Shown here one piece after another: positions 1-7,938 of a stretch of DNA of 39,734 bases. The notes beneath the pieces are model-generated. The model was not told where the DNA came from and did no database searches. It saw only the letters and a program-made list of their open reading frames with translations. Origin of the DNA: Pseudomonadota bacterium (lineage in GTDB: Bacteria; Desulfobacterota; JAPLJL01); the NCBI GenBank assembly GCA_026388655.1, contig JAPLJI010000152.1:1-39734 (forward strand), written 5' to 3'. Every line of letters starts with the position of its first letter. Position 1 is the stretch's first letter. A program made the translations under genes and the position numbers.

Positions 1-112
1 GATGCACAAAACGCGTCCATTTTTGCGCCAGAATTTTCGCAGGTGTCTTTGAGCTCTTTTCTCACTTTTTACGACGGAGTGAAACCCAAATATGTTCATT
101 GACACTAATCTA

Positions 113-1201
113 TCATAGTGCCAAATGTTTTATAATCACCAAATAATAATATATACTTATTATTGAAAAAGATATAAAAATAATCATTGTCGGTATCAGT
201 AAATAACAATGATGAATGCCGAAATCTTGGGTTCGCGAGAAAAGTAAAAAAGTTATTATAAATTGGATCAGAAGAAATAAGGAAAACCGTCTTGTTTTAA
301 CGCTGACCGCCGATTGAATAAAACCCAGTAAAAAAAAGAAAATTGAAAATAATCCAAAATAGCTCAAGAATTCCATGAATGCCTGAGTAGCCATCCTGCT
401 TTCTTTATAAGCAGAATAAATATCCGCATAATTGGTGAAGAGCATTCTTTTTGCGATTGGAGCCGCAATGGAAAAAAATGAAATCACAGAGACAGCACAA
501 ATGACAACAATGTTTTTAGCAGAAGGTAAATAATACTTTATCTTGAAACGGTGTTCACGAAAAAGAAAAATCAATCTTTCTATGACGAGGGAAATAAAGA
601 AAGAAACAACCCAATAGGCATACCATCGTCTCAGCATTATTAAAAAAGCGAGAAAAAAGCCGGTTACTACTAAAGTTAAAAAATCTTGTTTCTCAATAGG
701 ATTTTTTAAGTATATGAATAATATTATATTGATGATTAAAACACCGATGACATCAGGATAACCGAAAAGAATTGGGTAAAAGAATTGAGGAAAGAACATG
801 ACAGTTAAAAATGTTATGGAGGAAACAGTAAACAAACGTTTATCATGAGGTTTGGATATAATTATTGCCAACAAAATCATAAATGAAATTGCAGTAGGGA
901 GGGCATAAATATTCAGTATCGAAGAGATATACGCAAGTCGTTGATTGCCAAATAAAAAATTAAAAGGAATGAGAAAGAACACGGGAAGCAGATTATAATC
1001 GTCATGGCGAATAGAATGTATTAAAGTCTTGGCTGCAAGAATGAAGTTGTTTTTGAATAAATTACTTATGTCTTGATATTTATCCCAATAGTTAGCGGAA
1101 TCCCAAAAATAGATAAATCTTTCCTGCCTGATGAAATAATAGACAAACAAATTAAGGCTCAAATAGACAAGAAATATTAAAAGATAGTTTTTTCTATTCA
1201 T
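113..1201 (-). CDS. Multi-spanning membrane protein, possible GT-C-type glycosyltransferase
   Basis: The 362-residue product is dominated by about nine to ten hydrophobic segments rich in I, L, F and Y. It begins MNRKNYLLIFLVYLSLNLFV, so the first membrane helix starts almost at once. The segment FWDSANYWDKY soon after helix 1 resembles the acidic first outer loop of GT-C polyprenyl-phosphate-sugar glycosyltransferases, but no full family motif is visible and the assignment is inference. The ATG at 1201 is the first start in the frame, and the gene is divergent from folC. It is clearly more AT-rich than nearly everything to its right, which suggests a different origin, such as a surface-polysaccharide or lipid-modification island to the left of the window. 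It could equally be an uncharacterised membrane protein. Confidence 0.6.
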   Translation of the reverse strand: MNRKNYLLIFLVYLSLNLFVYYFIRQERFIYFWDSANYWDKYQDISNLFKNNFILAAKTLIHSIRHDDYNLLPVFFLIPFNFLFGNQRLAYISSILNIYALPTAISFMILLAIIISKPHDKRLFTVSSITFLTVMFFPQFFYPILFGYPDVIGVLIINIILFIYLKNPIEKQDFLTLVVTGFFLAFLIMLRRWYAYWVVSFFISLVIERLIFLFREHRFKIKYYLPSAKNIVVICAVSVISFFSIAAPIAKRMLFTNYADIYSAYKESRMATQAFMEFLSYFGLFSIFFFLLGFIQSAVSVKTRRFSLFLLIQFIITFLLFSRTQDFGIHHCYLLIPTMIIFISFSIISIYYYLVIIKHLAL

Positions 1202-1313
1202 TCAGATTCTCAAAGGCAAAACACTTGCACGGTAAAAAGTTCAACATCTATTCTTGAGCGTACCGAATTCTAAGAAAGATTTCCATGCAAAATTGGGGGA
1301 CATAATTGAAATG

Positions 1314-1341
1314 TTGACTTGGTGATGGTTTGGGGTAGGAT
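1314..1341 (+). promoter_or_regulatory. Candidate sigma-70 promoter for folC
   Basis: TTGACT at 1314-1319 and TAGGAT at 1336-1341 are separated by 16 bp. This gives a -35 with five of six and a -10 with four of six consensus bases, about 90 nt before the folC ATG. It lies in the divergent gap 1202-1434, which otherwise shows no gene. The support is pattern only. Confidence 0.25.
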
Positions 1342-1434
1342 TTTTTTTGCCGCGGACAGGAATAATACATGCGCCGGTGATACTGCACCATGTGATGGCG
1401 CGAGGGATAGAACGGGGACCGATATTTCAGGCAA

Positions 1435-2871
1435 ATGATTCCGGATGATCCGGTTGATTTTCTGCTTTCGCTTTCCCGCTCCGAGTACCTGGGAATGAAG
1501 CCGGGGCTCGAGCGGATTCGCGAGCTCCTGGAGAAACTCGACCACCCGGAGGCCGCTTTTAACTCGGTCTTGATCGGCGGAACCAACGGGAAGGGCTCGA
1601 CTTCGGTGATTCTGGCCAGCCTCCTCGCCCGGGTCGCGGGGAAAGACGGAAAACCGCTCCGCCTGGGTCTTTACCTTTCGCCCCATCTCGTCAACCTGGA
1701 AGAAAGGATCCTGGTCGGGGGCAAACCGGTTTCCCGGGAACAGATCCGGGAAACGGCCCGGAAACTTCTGCCCTCCTTCGCTAACCTGTCCGACATAGCT
1801 TTGGCGAAGTCGGAAGCTACGGAGGGTTCCGCCCGCCGTAAGCTTGGTGGAGGTGCCACGGCTTTCAGCCGTGGGGCTCCACCCGCCGAAAAGGCGGAGG
1901 CGGGGCGGGACCGCTGGACCTTTTTTGAATTTATCACCGCCATCGCTTTCGCCTGTTTCCGGGATGAAAAGGTGGATCTGGCCGTCACCGAGGTCGGCCT
2001 GGGGGGCCGGCTGGATGCCACCAACGTGCTGAGCCCGCCGGTTTCGATCATCACGAATATTTCCCTGGAACATACCGAATGGCTGGGAAAAACCGACCGG
2101 GAGATCGCCCGGGAAAAATCGGGGATTATCCGGGAGGGAGGGGTGGTGGTGACCGGTGCCGAGGGTGAGGCGCGGGAGGAAATCCACCGGATCGCCGGAC
2201 AGAAAGGCGCCAAGATGCTATCATTAGGACGGGATTTCGCCGTGGCCAGGGCGAAATCCGGCGGATTTGATTACCAGGGTTTAAGTCTGGATCTGAAGGG
2301 ACTGCCCCTGTCCGGCCGCGGCGATTATCAATTTCGAAACGCCGCGCTGGCCCTCGCGGGTCTGGAGGTGCTGGCGGGGCGGATGAATTTTCAACCGCGG
2401 GAAAAGGAGATCCGGGCCGGATTGGATAGCTTCACGATTCCCGGCCGTTTGCAGATAGTAGAGAAGGAGGCGCCGATCGTCCTGGATGGGGCGCATAATC
2501 CCGGCGCGGCCCGGGTGCTGTCCGAGGAATTGAAAAGTATGTTTCCCGGGCGGAAGGCCCGGATAATTTTTGCCGCCATGCGGGACAAGGAAGTGGATAA
2601 AATCCTGGAGCAGGTTTTACCCCTGGCTTCCCGGATGATCCTGGCTGACCTGGGCGGGAAAAGGGCTTTGGCGCCCGCGGAGCTGGAAAAGATCATTCGG
2701 GACAAAAGCGCGGACCTTGATCTCGAAAAAGCTGACGGAGTGAAAGCCGCCTTGGATCTGGCCCGGGAGGGAATTCGGGAAGGCGAGTACGTCCTGGTAA
2801 CCGGTTCCCTTTACCTGGTCGGGGAAGCCCTCCGGGCTTTGGAATTGCCCGGTTACGTGCGGATAAATTGA
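1435..2871 (+). CDS. folC: Bifunctional folylpolyglutamate synthase/dihydrofolate synthase with in-frame repeat insertion
   Basis: FolC adds glutamate to folates and makes dihydrofolate from dihydropteroate in the cytoplasm. The Mur-ligase-type P-loop GTNGKGS is at residues 49-55 (Lys53). It is followed by YLSPHLVNLEERI, the core segment EVGLGGRLDATNV, SLEHTEWLG and the C-terminal VLDGAHNPGA. At 478 residues the protein is about 45 longer than usual. The excess falls between KLLPS (about residue 114) and RWTFFEFITAIAF (about 160), exactly where the DNA shows nested palindromes (1771-1912). The insertion keeps the frame and both conserved flanks, so the enzyme is probably functional with an extra loop. 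The ATG follows only a weak CAGG Shine-Dalgarno-like sequence. No folate or acc gene lies next to it in the window. Confidence 0.93.
   Translation: MIPDDPVDFLLSLSRSEYLGMKPGLERIRELLEKLDHPEAAFNSVLIGGTNGKGSTSVILASLLARVAGKDGKPLRLGLYLSPHLVNLEERILVGGKPVSREQIRETARKLLPSFANLSDIALAKSEATEGSARRKLGGGATAFSRGAPPAEKAEAGRDRWTFFEFITAIAFACFRDEKVDLAVTEVGLGGRLDATNVLSPPVSIITNISLEHTEWLGKTDREIAREKSGIIREGGVVVTGAEGEAREEIHRIAGQKGAKMLSLGRDFAVARAKSGGFDYQGLSLDLKGLPLSGRGDYQFRNAALALAGLEVLAGRMNFQPREKEIRAGLDSFTIPGRLQIVEKEAPIVLDGAHNPGAARVLSEELKSMFPGRKARIIFAAMRDKEVDKILEQVLPLASRMILADLGGKRALAPAELEKIIRDKSADLDLEKADGVKAALDLAREGIREGEYVLVTGSLYLVGEALRALELPGYVRIN
1771..1912. repeat. Palindromic element inserted in frame in folC
   Basis: Two adjacent imperfect palindromes lie inside the folC reading frame. 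The first (1771-1826) has CCCTCC/GGAGGG ends with a nested CTTCGC/GCGAAG and TCCGAC/GTCGGA. The second (about 1825-1912) has GGTTCCGCCC against GGGCGGGACC at its ends. Inside these are GGTGGAG (1846-1852)/CTCCACC (1877-1883), enclosing CACGGCT/AGCCGTG with a 3-nt loop, then CCGCC/GGCGG around GAAAA. The encoded residues are Ala/Gly/Arg/Lys-rich and have no counterpart in ordinary FolC. The idea resembles Rickettsia palindromic elements, but there is no evident sequence kinship. Confidence 0.75.
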
Positions 2872-2889
2872 TTGTTATCATAAAAAAAG

Positions 2890-3081
2890 TGAGACCGTTG
2901 CAAAAAGCTTTTTCTGTCATTCTGAGCCCCTTCAGGAGCGGGGCGAAGAATCTCTCTTTCGTCGGAGAAATCCGAAAAACCAGATCCTTCGCTTTGCTCA
3001 GGATGACAAAGAGGGAAGGACTCAGGCACCGTCCTGAATGAAATGAAGGAATGACATATCGAGGGTTTTGCAACGGTCTCA
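2890..3081. mobile_element. MITE-like element with 16-bp terminal inverted repeats
   Basis: TGAGACCGTTGCAAAA at 2890-2905 is matched exactly by its reverse complement at 3066-3081, giving a 192-bp element with no gene inside. Just inside the ends is a second, imperfect inverted pair built around GTCATTCTGAGC and GCTCAGGATGAC. This organisation suggests a non-autonomous element. No transposase is visible in the window. It fills most of the folC-ugd gap (2872-3190). Confidence 0.65.
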
Positions 3082-3095
3082 TAGTGTATGAAAAC

Positions 3096-3166
3096 CCCTT
3101 GCCCTTCCTTCTCCCCTCCCCGCCCTTGACGGGGCAAGCTGGGGGAGAGGATTTAGGTGAGGGGAA
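3096..3166. repeat. Pyrimidine/purine palindromic repeat before ugd
   Basis: A C/T-rich left half (CCTTCTCCCCTCCCC) faces a G/A-rich right half (GGGGGAGAGG, GGTGAGGGG) and could fold into an imperfect hairpin. It sits between the MITE-like element and the ugd ribosome binding site. It is probably a dispersed intergenic repeat, though only one copy is seen here. Confidence 0.5.
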
Positions 3167-3190
3167 AATCAATTCCAGGAGAGAGGAAAA

Positions 3191-4492
3191 ATGAACATCG
3201 GGGTTGCGGGTCTGGGATATGTCGGATTGGTGGCGGGCACCTGCCTGGCTGACGGGGGCAATGATGTGCTGGGGATGGATATCGACGCTGACCGGGTTCG
3301 CCGGCTCTCCCAGGGGGAGATGCCAATTTATGAACCGGGGCTGAAGGAGCTCCTGGAACGGGGAATCCGGGAGGGGCGGCTGCGGTTTACCACCAACCTG
3401 GAGGAAACGGTTGATTTCGCCGCGGCGATTTTTATCGCGGTCGGAACCCCGGAGGGGGAGGGGGGGCGGGCGGACCTGCGCAATCTTTTCGCGGTGGCCC
3501 GGGAGATCGCGAAAGCCGCCCGTGGTCCCAAGGTGGTGATTATCAAAAGCACCGTCCCGGTGGGGACCGGGGACGAGGTGGAGAAAATCATGCGTGAACT
3601 GTCCCCGCACCCGATGGAAGTGGTCAGCAACCCGGAGTTTCTGAAGGAAGGGGCGGCGGTGGAGGATTTCCTGAAACCGGACCGGGTGGTGATCGGGACC
3701 GAGAGCGCCCAGGCCGCCGAGCTCATGCGCCAGATTTATGCCCCCTTTGTCCGGACGGAAAGGCCGATCCTGGTCGTCAGGCGCAGGAGCGCGGAAATGG
3801 TCAAATACGCCAGCAACGCGTTTCTGGCCACCCGGATATCGTTTATTAATGAGATCGCGAACCTCTGTGACCGGATGCAGGCGGATGTGGACGAGGTGAG
3901 GAGAGGGATGGGCTTTGACCGGAGGATCGGTCACCAATTCCTTTTCCCGGGGGTAGGATACGGAGGTTCCTGCTTCCCGAAAGATATGCGGGCCATCATC
4001 CAGTTCGCCCAGGATATCCGGATGGAAATGAAAATTTTGCAGGCGGTGGAGGAGGTCAACCGGAGGCAGAGGGATATAATTTTGCAAAAAATCACCGGAC
4101 ATTTCGGTCCCGACCTTTCCGGTAAGACCTTCGCGGTCTGGGGAATCGCGTTCAAACCGAACACCGACGACCTGCGCGAGGCGCCGGCCCTTACGATTAT
4201 CAACGGCTTGCTGCAGCGGGGGGCGAAGATCAAGGCTTACGATCCGGAAGCGGGGACCGGTGCCCGCAAGATCTTCGGGGAAAAAATCGAAGTCACCGAT
4301 GGGCCCTACCAGGCGGTTCAGGGATCGGATGCCCTGGTGCTGGTCACGGAGTGGGGGGAATTCCGGCACCCCAACTTCGAGCGGATCCGGAAAACGCTTA
4401 AGTCTCCGGTCATCTTTGACGGAAGAAATATTTATGACGCGAAGATCCTCCGGGAACTGGGATTCGTGTATTACGGGATGGGAAGAAGCTGA
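3191..4492 (+). CDS. ugd: UDP-glucose 6-dehydrogenase
   Basis: This enzyme oxidises UDP-glucose to UDP-glucuronate with two NAD+ in the cytoplasm. The N-terminal Rossmann motif GLGYVGL is at residues 7-13. NPEFLKEG carries Lys152 and MVKYASNAF carries Lys205. The nucleophile is Cys261 in GVGYGGSCFPKD, and the C-terminal domain contains FAVWGIAFKPNTDDLREAP. At 433 residues the length is normal for the UDP-glucose/GDP-mannose dehydrogenase family, and the motif set favours UDP-glucose over GDP-mannose. The ATG is preceded by AGGAGAGAGG at good spacing. The next gene looks like UDP-glucuronate decarboxylase, so the pair would convert UDP-glucose to UDP-xylose for surface glycans. Confidence 0.95.
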   Translation: MNIGVAGLGYVGLVAGTCLADGGNDVLGMDIDADRVRRLSQGEMPIYEPGLKELLERGIREGRLRFTTNLEETVDFAAAIFIAVGTPEGEGGRADLRNLFAVAREIAKAARGPKVVIIKSTVPVGTGDEVEKIMRELSPHPMEVVSNPEFLKEGAAVEDFLKPDRVVIGTESAQAAELMRQIYAPFVRTERPILVVRRRSAEMVKYASNAFLATRISFINEIANLCDRMQADVDEVRRGMGFDRRIGHQFLFPGVGYGGSCFPKDMRAIIQFAQDIRMEMKILQAVEEVNRRQRDIILQKITGHFGPDLSGKTFAVWGIAFKPNTDDLREAPALTIINGLLQRGAKIKAYDPEAGTGARKIFGEKIEVTDGPYQAVQGSDALVLVTEWGEFRHPNFERIRKTLKSPVIFDGRNIYDAKILRELGFVYYGMGRS

Positions 4493-4513
4493 TATAAAAT
4501 AAAGCAAGAGTTT

Positions 4514-4601
4514 AAAGTTCAATGTTCAACGTTCAAGGTTAAAAGCAAGAGGAAGGTCAAAGCTCAAAGGTGAAAGGTCAAAGCGCAGAGCGTAAGGCGT
4601 A
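4514..4601. repeat. Heptamer-period array between ugd and uxs
   Basis: Four heptamers (AAAGTTC, AATGTTC, AACGTTC, AAGGTTA) fill 4514-4541. Seven more run in strict 7-bp register from 4553 to 4601, starting AAGGTCA, AAGCTCA. A 30-nt stretch at 4553-4582 recurs exactly, inverted, at 33133-33162. The rest of the gap (4493-4720) holds an imperfect palindrome around GAAGCTTC at about 4653-4690 and the uxs ribosome binding site. Confidence 0.75.
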
Positions 4602-4720
4602 AGGGGCAAAAAGAAAGGTCAAAAGTTGTTGGATGACCACGGACGGCCGAGCCTACTTCGCTGAAGCTTCGAAGCCCAGGCCGCTGAGAGCTGAAAGCTT
4701 TAGGTGGCTGAGGAGAAATT

Positions 4721-5710
4721 ATGAAAAAAAGGGTTTTAATTACCGGCGGGGCGGGATTTATCGGTTCCTGGCTGTGCGACCGTTTTCACTCGGAAAACTT
4801 CGAGGTGATTACCCTGGATAATCTCCTGACCGGGAATATCAAGAACATCGAGCACCTCTTCGGGCGGGAGGGTTTTGTTTTTCTGGAGCATGACGTGACG
4901 GATTATATTCACGTGCCGGGTCCCCTGGATTTCATTTTGCATTTCGCTTCCCCCGCCAGCCCGATCGATTACCTGGAACTTCCCATCCAGACCCTGAAGG
5001 TCGGGGCCCTGGGCACCCATAAGGTTCTGGGGCTGGCCAAAGCGAAGAAGGCCAGACTGCTCCTGGCTTCCACTTCCGAGGTTTATGGCGACCCGCTCGA
5101 ACACCCGCAGAAGGAATCCTACTGGGGGAACGTGAACCCGATCGGTCCCCGCGGGGTTTACGATGAAGCCAAGCGGTTCGCCGAGGCTTTAACCATGGCT
5201 TACCACCGCTACCATGGGGTCGAAACCCGGATTGCCCGGATTTTCAATACCTACGGCCCCCGGATGAGATTGCATGACGGCCGGGCCATTCCCAACTTTA
5301 TCAACCAGGCCCTCCGGGGGGAGAAAATCACGGTTTTCGGCAGCGGAAACCAGACCCGGTCGTTCTGCTATATCTCCGATCTGGTCGAGGGTATATGCCG
5401 GCTGCTTTTCTCGGAGAAGCCGGGAATCGAGGAGCCGGTTAACCTGGGAAACCCGGAGGAAATGACGGTTCTCGATCTGGCCCGCCGGACGATTCAGATG
5501 ATTCCGGGAAAAGGAGACGCGGAAGGGAGAATCGAATTCAAACCGTTGCCGGAGGATGACCCCCGGGTGAGGAAACCGGATATCTCCCGGGCGCAGAAGT
5601 TACTGTCCTGGAACCCCGGCATATCGCTGGAGCAAGGGCTCAGGCAGACAATCGGGTATTTCTCCGAGCAGTTTACCCGGGAATCAAAATCAAATGCCAA
5701 ATCCCAATAA
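4721..5710 (+). CDS. uxs: UDP-glucuronate decarboxylase (UDP-xylose synthase), extended SDR
   Basis: The protein is a 329-residue extended short-chain dehydrogenase/reductase. The NAD-binding motif GGAGFIGS is near the N-terminus. The UXS-type segments are [40 protein letters not shown] with the catalytic pair Tyr147/Lys151, and [10 protein letters not shown]. These separate it from plain GalE or RmlB enzymes, which lack the SPASP and GPRGVYDE blocks. It would decarboxylate UDP-glucuronate, the product of the upstream ugd, to UDP-xylose. The ATG follows GAGGAGA. The last residues (SKSNAKSQ) run into low-complexity sequence. The gap to the convergent neighbour, 5711-5852, has no gene and contains ATCGGTTG (5736-5743) inverted at 5831-5838. 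Confidence 0.9.
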   Translation: MKKRVLITGGAGFIGSWLCDRFHSENFEVITLDNLLTGNIKNIEHLFGREGFVFLEHDVTDYIHVPGPLDFILHFASPASPIDYLELPIQTLKVGALGTHKVLGLAKAKKARLLLASTSEVYGDPLEHPQKESYWGNVNPIGPRGVYDEAKRFAEALTMAYHRYHGVETRIARIFNTYGPRMRLHDGRAIPNFINQALRGEKITVFGSGNQTRSFCYISDLVEGICRLLFSEKPGIEEPVNLGNPEEMTVLDLARRTIQMIPGKGDAEGRIEFKPLPEDDPRVRKPDISRAQKLLSWNPGISLEQGLRQTIGYFSEQFTRESKSNAKSQ

Positions 5711-5852
5711 CCAAACGATAAATAAAGCTAAGTAAATCGGTTGCGGTTGCGCTGCTGGGGTCGTCAACCGGCATTCGTTCATCGTTTTAAAAAACCGAAA
5801 GACGTAAACCGCAAGCCGAAACGAGCCGCCCAACCGATCAACGTAATACGTT

Positions 5853-7826
5853 TTATTGAGATTCAGGATTGATGATCACCGCCTGGCCGGAATAAAAGTA
5901 CGAACTAAAAAACTGGGCGGCCTGAAGATCGGCTTTGATGCTCTCGGCGTCCCCGGGATCAAATCCCGTCCCGGGAAATTCAAACAATCCCCCGGAAAAA
6001 GAGCCCTGGATATTTCCCTCCACCGGGCTTGGCTGCGTTCCTGACCCCTCCTCGCTCGGGAGGGAAGGCAGGAGCAGAGGAATCCCGTAAGCCCGGGCGA
6101 GATTGAAACTGGAAGAATTCGGAACCAGGGGATCGGGGATAAGAACCTGGAATAAAACATTATGCAAGCCCGCCCCGCCGGTTTCTTCCGATTTGAAGGA
6201 GGGGAAGAAGTTGATCGCGTCGGCAGGGTCCAGAAGGGGACCGATCAGGGCCTGGAAAAGGGAGAGGTCGAGCAGGGAAAAGCCTTTCTGCTGAAGGTAC
6301 GCGGTCAGGCCCGAAGACCAGAGCGGGGTGTCGAAGAGAATCTCCGGCCAGCCGCCTCCGGGGCGGCGAAAGACCGCGGTCAGAACCTCGGTTTGCCGGG
6401 AGAGGGAGAGGAGCCCGGGAATCGTCCCGGAAGTATCACCGAAGAAACCAACCCGGGTGAGATCAAGGTCCGGGATTCCATCGCCGGTGGAGGTCGGGCC
6501 CCGGGGATAAAGATCAAGTTCGCTGAGCTCGGGAATGGATTGAATCAGGAGAGAAAGGGACGCGGCGGTCTGGAGAAAATAATCCCGGAATTGCCGGAGG
6601 TCGAAATATTGGTTTTCCAGGTTTAATCCGGGGATTTTCCGCCACCAGGGGAAGGCGGGGCTGGAGACGTCCCGGGGATAAAAAGCTTCCGGGGCCGGGA
6701 AAGTCGATTGGAGCAGGAGGGTGGCGATTCCGTTTTCATTCAGGGCTTGAACCAGGTTGGAAAGCGAGGATCCGGGATCGAAAAGCCCGGGTTGAACGAT
6801 CACCAGGGGAAAAGGAGGGGAAACCGAAGCGGTCAGGTTCCCGGGCAGGGTAATGGTCGCGGGGACCGGGAAGGTGAGCTTGAAATCCACCCGATATCCC
6901 GGGAGGAGGCCGGGATACCGTCCGGACCTGGGGTCATGCAGGATCAGTTTGCCTTTCCAGTCCAGGTAATAGGGAAGCAGGATTTCCCCGTGATAGGAGA
7001 GGTTTTCCGATGAGGCATTTTCCGGTTCGATGGATTCAATCAGGGGAAGCGGGCGCCGGCGGGTGTCGTTGATCAAAACCTGCAACGGGTCCTGAATCGA
7101 GGCTTCGATAGTGAATTCCACCGCGAGGCAGATGGATTCTTTGGAAATCCCGAGAATTTGATAAATATCGGTAAAAATTTTCGAGTATTTCCCCCGGAGG
7201 GCCTCAAGATATTCGATATTTAAAATGTAATCAGCCTTCATCAGGCGAAAAAAAGAGGAAGATTGGACCGCATTTCCATTCCTATCCTTCAATTGATCGG
7301 TGATAACCAGCAGGTGTATTTCTCCGGGCTCCAGCGGGGTCCGGGGCTGAATAACCAGAGCATTATTCTCCCAGTCGAATTTCCAGCGAAAAAGGTATCT
7401 TTTTCCTAAATGGCCATGGTCGGGATCGAAGTTGAGAAGAAAAACCGAGCTTCCGTCCCGGAGGGACGATTCGGGGGTGGGAGGGAGGCTGGAGAGATCT
7501 ATCCAATCCGAAAATTGCACAATGATCGGACCGCTCGGGGAAAACCCATGAAGATCAGCAAGTTCATGTTCAAGGTCGGGAGTGATCTGGTTGAATTTGA
7601 CTTTCTGCTCCGGGCTCAGGCGGGGGAGAAGGGGCCGGGTGTTTTCAGAAGAGTAATCCAGATGAACAAGGTCGGATGGGAAAGGAAGATTTTCGGAACG
7701 GGGATCGAAATAAATCTGGACCGGGAGCGGTTTTGACTCACAGCCGGCCAGGAGCAAAATCCAGACCGCCAGTTGAATTAAAATGAGTCCGCGAGACAGG
7801 CGAGACATGAATTTCTTTTTCGCCAT
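5853..7826 (-). CDS. Lipoprotein resembling bacterial lipase N-terminal/alpha-beta hydrolase family
   Basis: The 657-residue product has a signal peptide ending in the lipobox LLAGC (Cys29), so it is a predicted lipoprotein. The next part (FDPRSENLPFPSDLVHLD, then HGFSPSGPIIVQFSDWIDLSSLPP) resembles the N-terminal domain of bacterial virulence-factor lipases (Lipase_bact_N). A hydrolase-like part follows, with PLVIVQPGLFDPGS where the oxyanion-hole segment is expected. Where a GxSxG elbow should sit the sequence is GDTSG, with Thr465 at the nucleophile position, so catalysis is doubtful. An alternative start is Met7. The gene is divergent from the cpoB-like gene and convergent with uxs. It could be a degenerate lipase or a binding protein derived from one. 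Confidence 0.6.
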   Translation of the reverse strand: MAKKKFMSRLSRGLILIQLAVWILLLAGCESKPLPVQIYFDPRSENLPFPSDLVHLDYSSENTRPLLPRLSPEQKVKFNQITPDLEHELADLHGFSPSGPIIVQFSDWIDLSSLPPTPESSLRDGSSVFLLNFDPDHGHLGKRYLFRWKFDWENNALVIQPRTPLEPGEIHLLVITDQLKDRNGNAVQSSSFFRLMKADYILNIEYLEALRGKYSKIFTDIYQILGISKESICLAVEFTIEASIQDPLQVLINDTRRRPLPLIESIEPENASSENLSYHGEILLPYYLDWKGKLILHDPRSGRYPGLLPGYRVDFKLTFPVPATITLPGNLTASVSPPFPLVIVQPGLFDPGSSLSNLVQALNENGIATLLLQSTFPAPEAFYPRDVSSPAFPWWRKIPGLNLENQYFDLRQFRDYFLQTAASLSLLIQSIPELSELDLYPRGPTSTGDGIPDLDLTRVGFFGDTSGTIPGLLSLSRQTEVLTAVFRRPGGGWPEILFDTPLWSSGLTAYLQQKGFSLLDLSLFQALIGPLLDPADAINFFPSFKSEETGGAGLHNVLFQVLIPDPLVPNSSSFNLARAYGIPLLLPSLPSEEGSGTQPSPVEGNIQGSFSGGLFEFPGTGFDPGDAESIKADLQAAQFFSSYFYSGQAVIINPESQ

Positions 7827-7860
7827 ATATACATTAATAACTTAGGTAAGATAAGCTTCC

Positions 7861-7889
7861 TTGACAATATCCGTCATAAATTATATAGA
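7861..7889 (+). promoter_or_regulatory. Sigma-70 promoter of the cpoB-like gene
   Basis: A perfect -35 TTGACA (7861-7866) is followed after 17 bp by TATAGA (7884-7889). This predicts a transcript start near 7896 and a leader of about 43 nt before the ATG at 7939. A longer reading frame beginning at the TTG at 7861 would start inside the -35 box and is therefore unlikely to be translated from there. Confidence 0.65.
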
Positions 7890-7938
7890 ATTCAATAGGT
7901 GTTGGGATAATAATGCAGGCGAATATTGGAATAAGACA

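Noticed and set aside
1-102. Open frame at the window start (ending KPKYVH) as the C-terminus of a gene to the left
   Set aside because: Only 33 codons are visible with no recognisable motif, so it cannot be supported.
2693-4522. 609-codon open frame opposite ugd
   Set aside because: It is antisense of a clear ugd and of repeats; its sequence is low-complexity Pro/Arg-rich.
7861-7938. Longer N-terminus for the CpoB-like lipoprotein
   Set aside because: It would start inside the -35 box of a strong promoter and would bury the signal peptide behind 26 residues.
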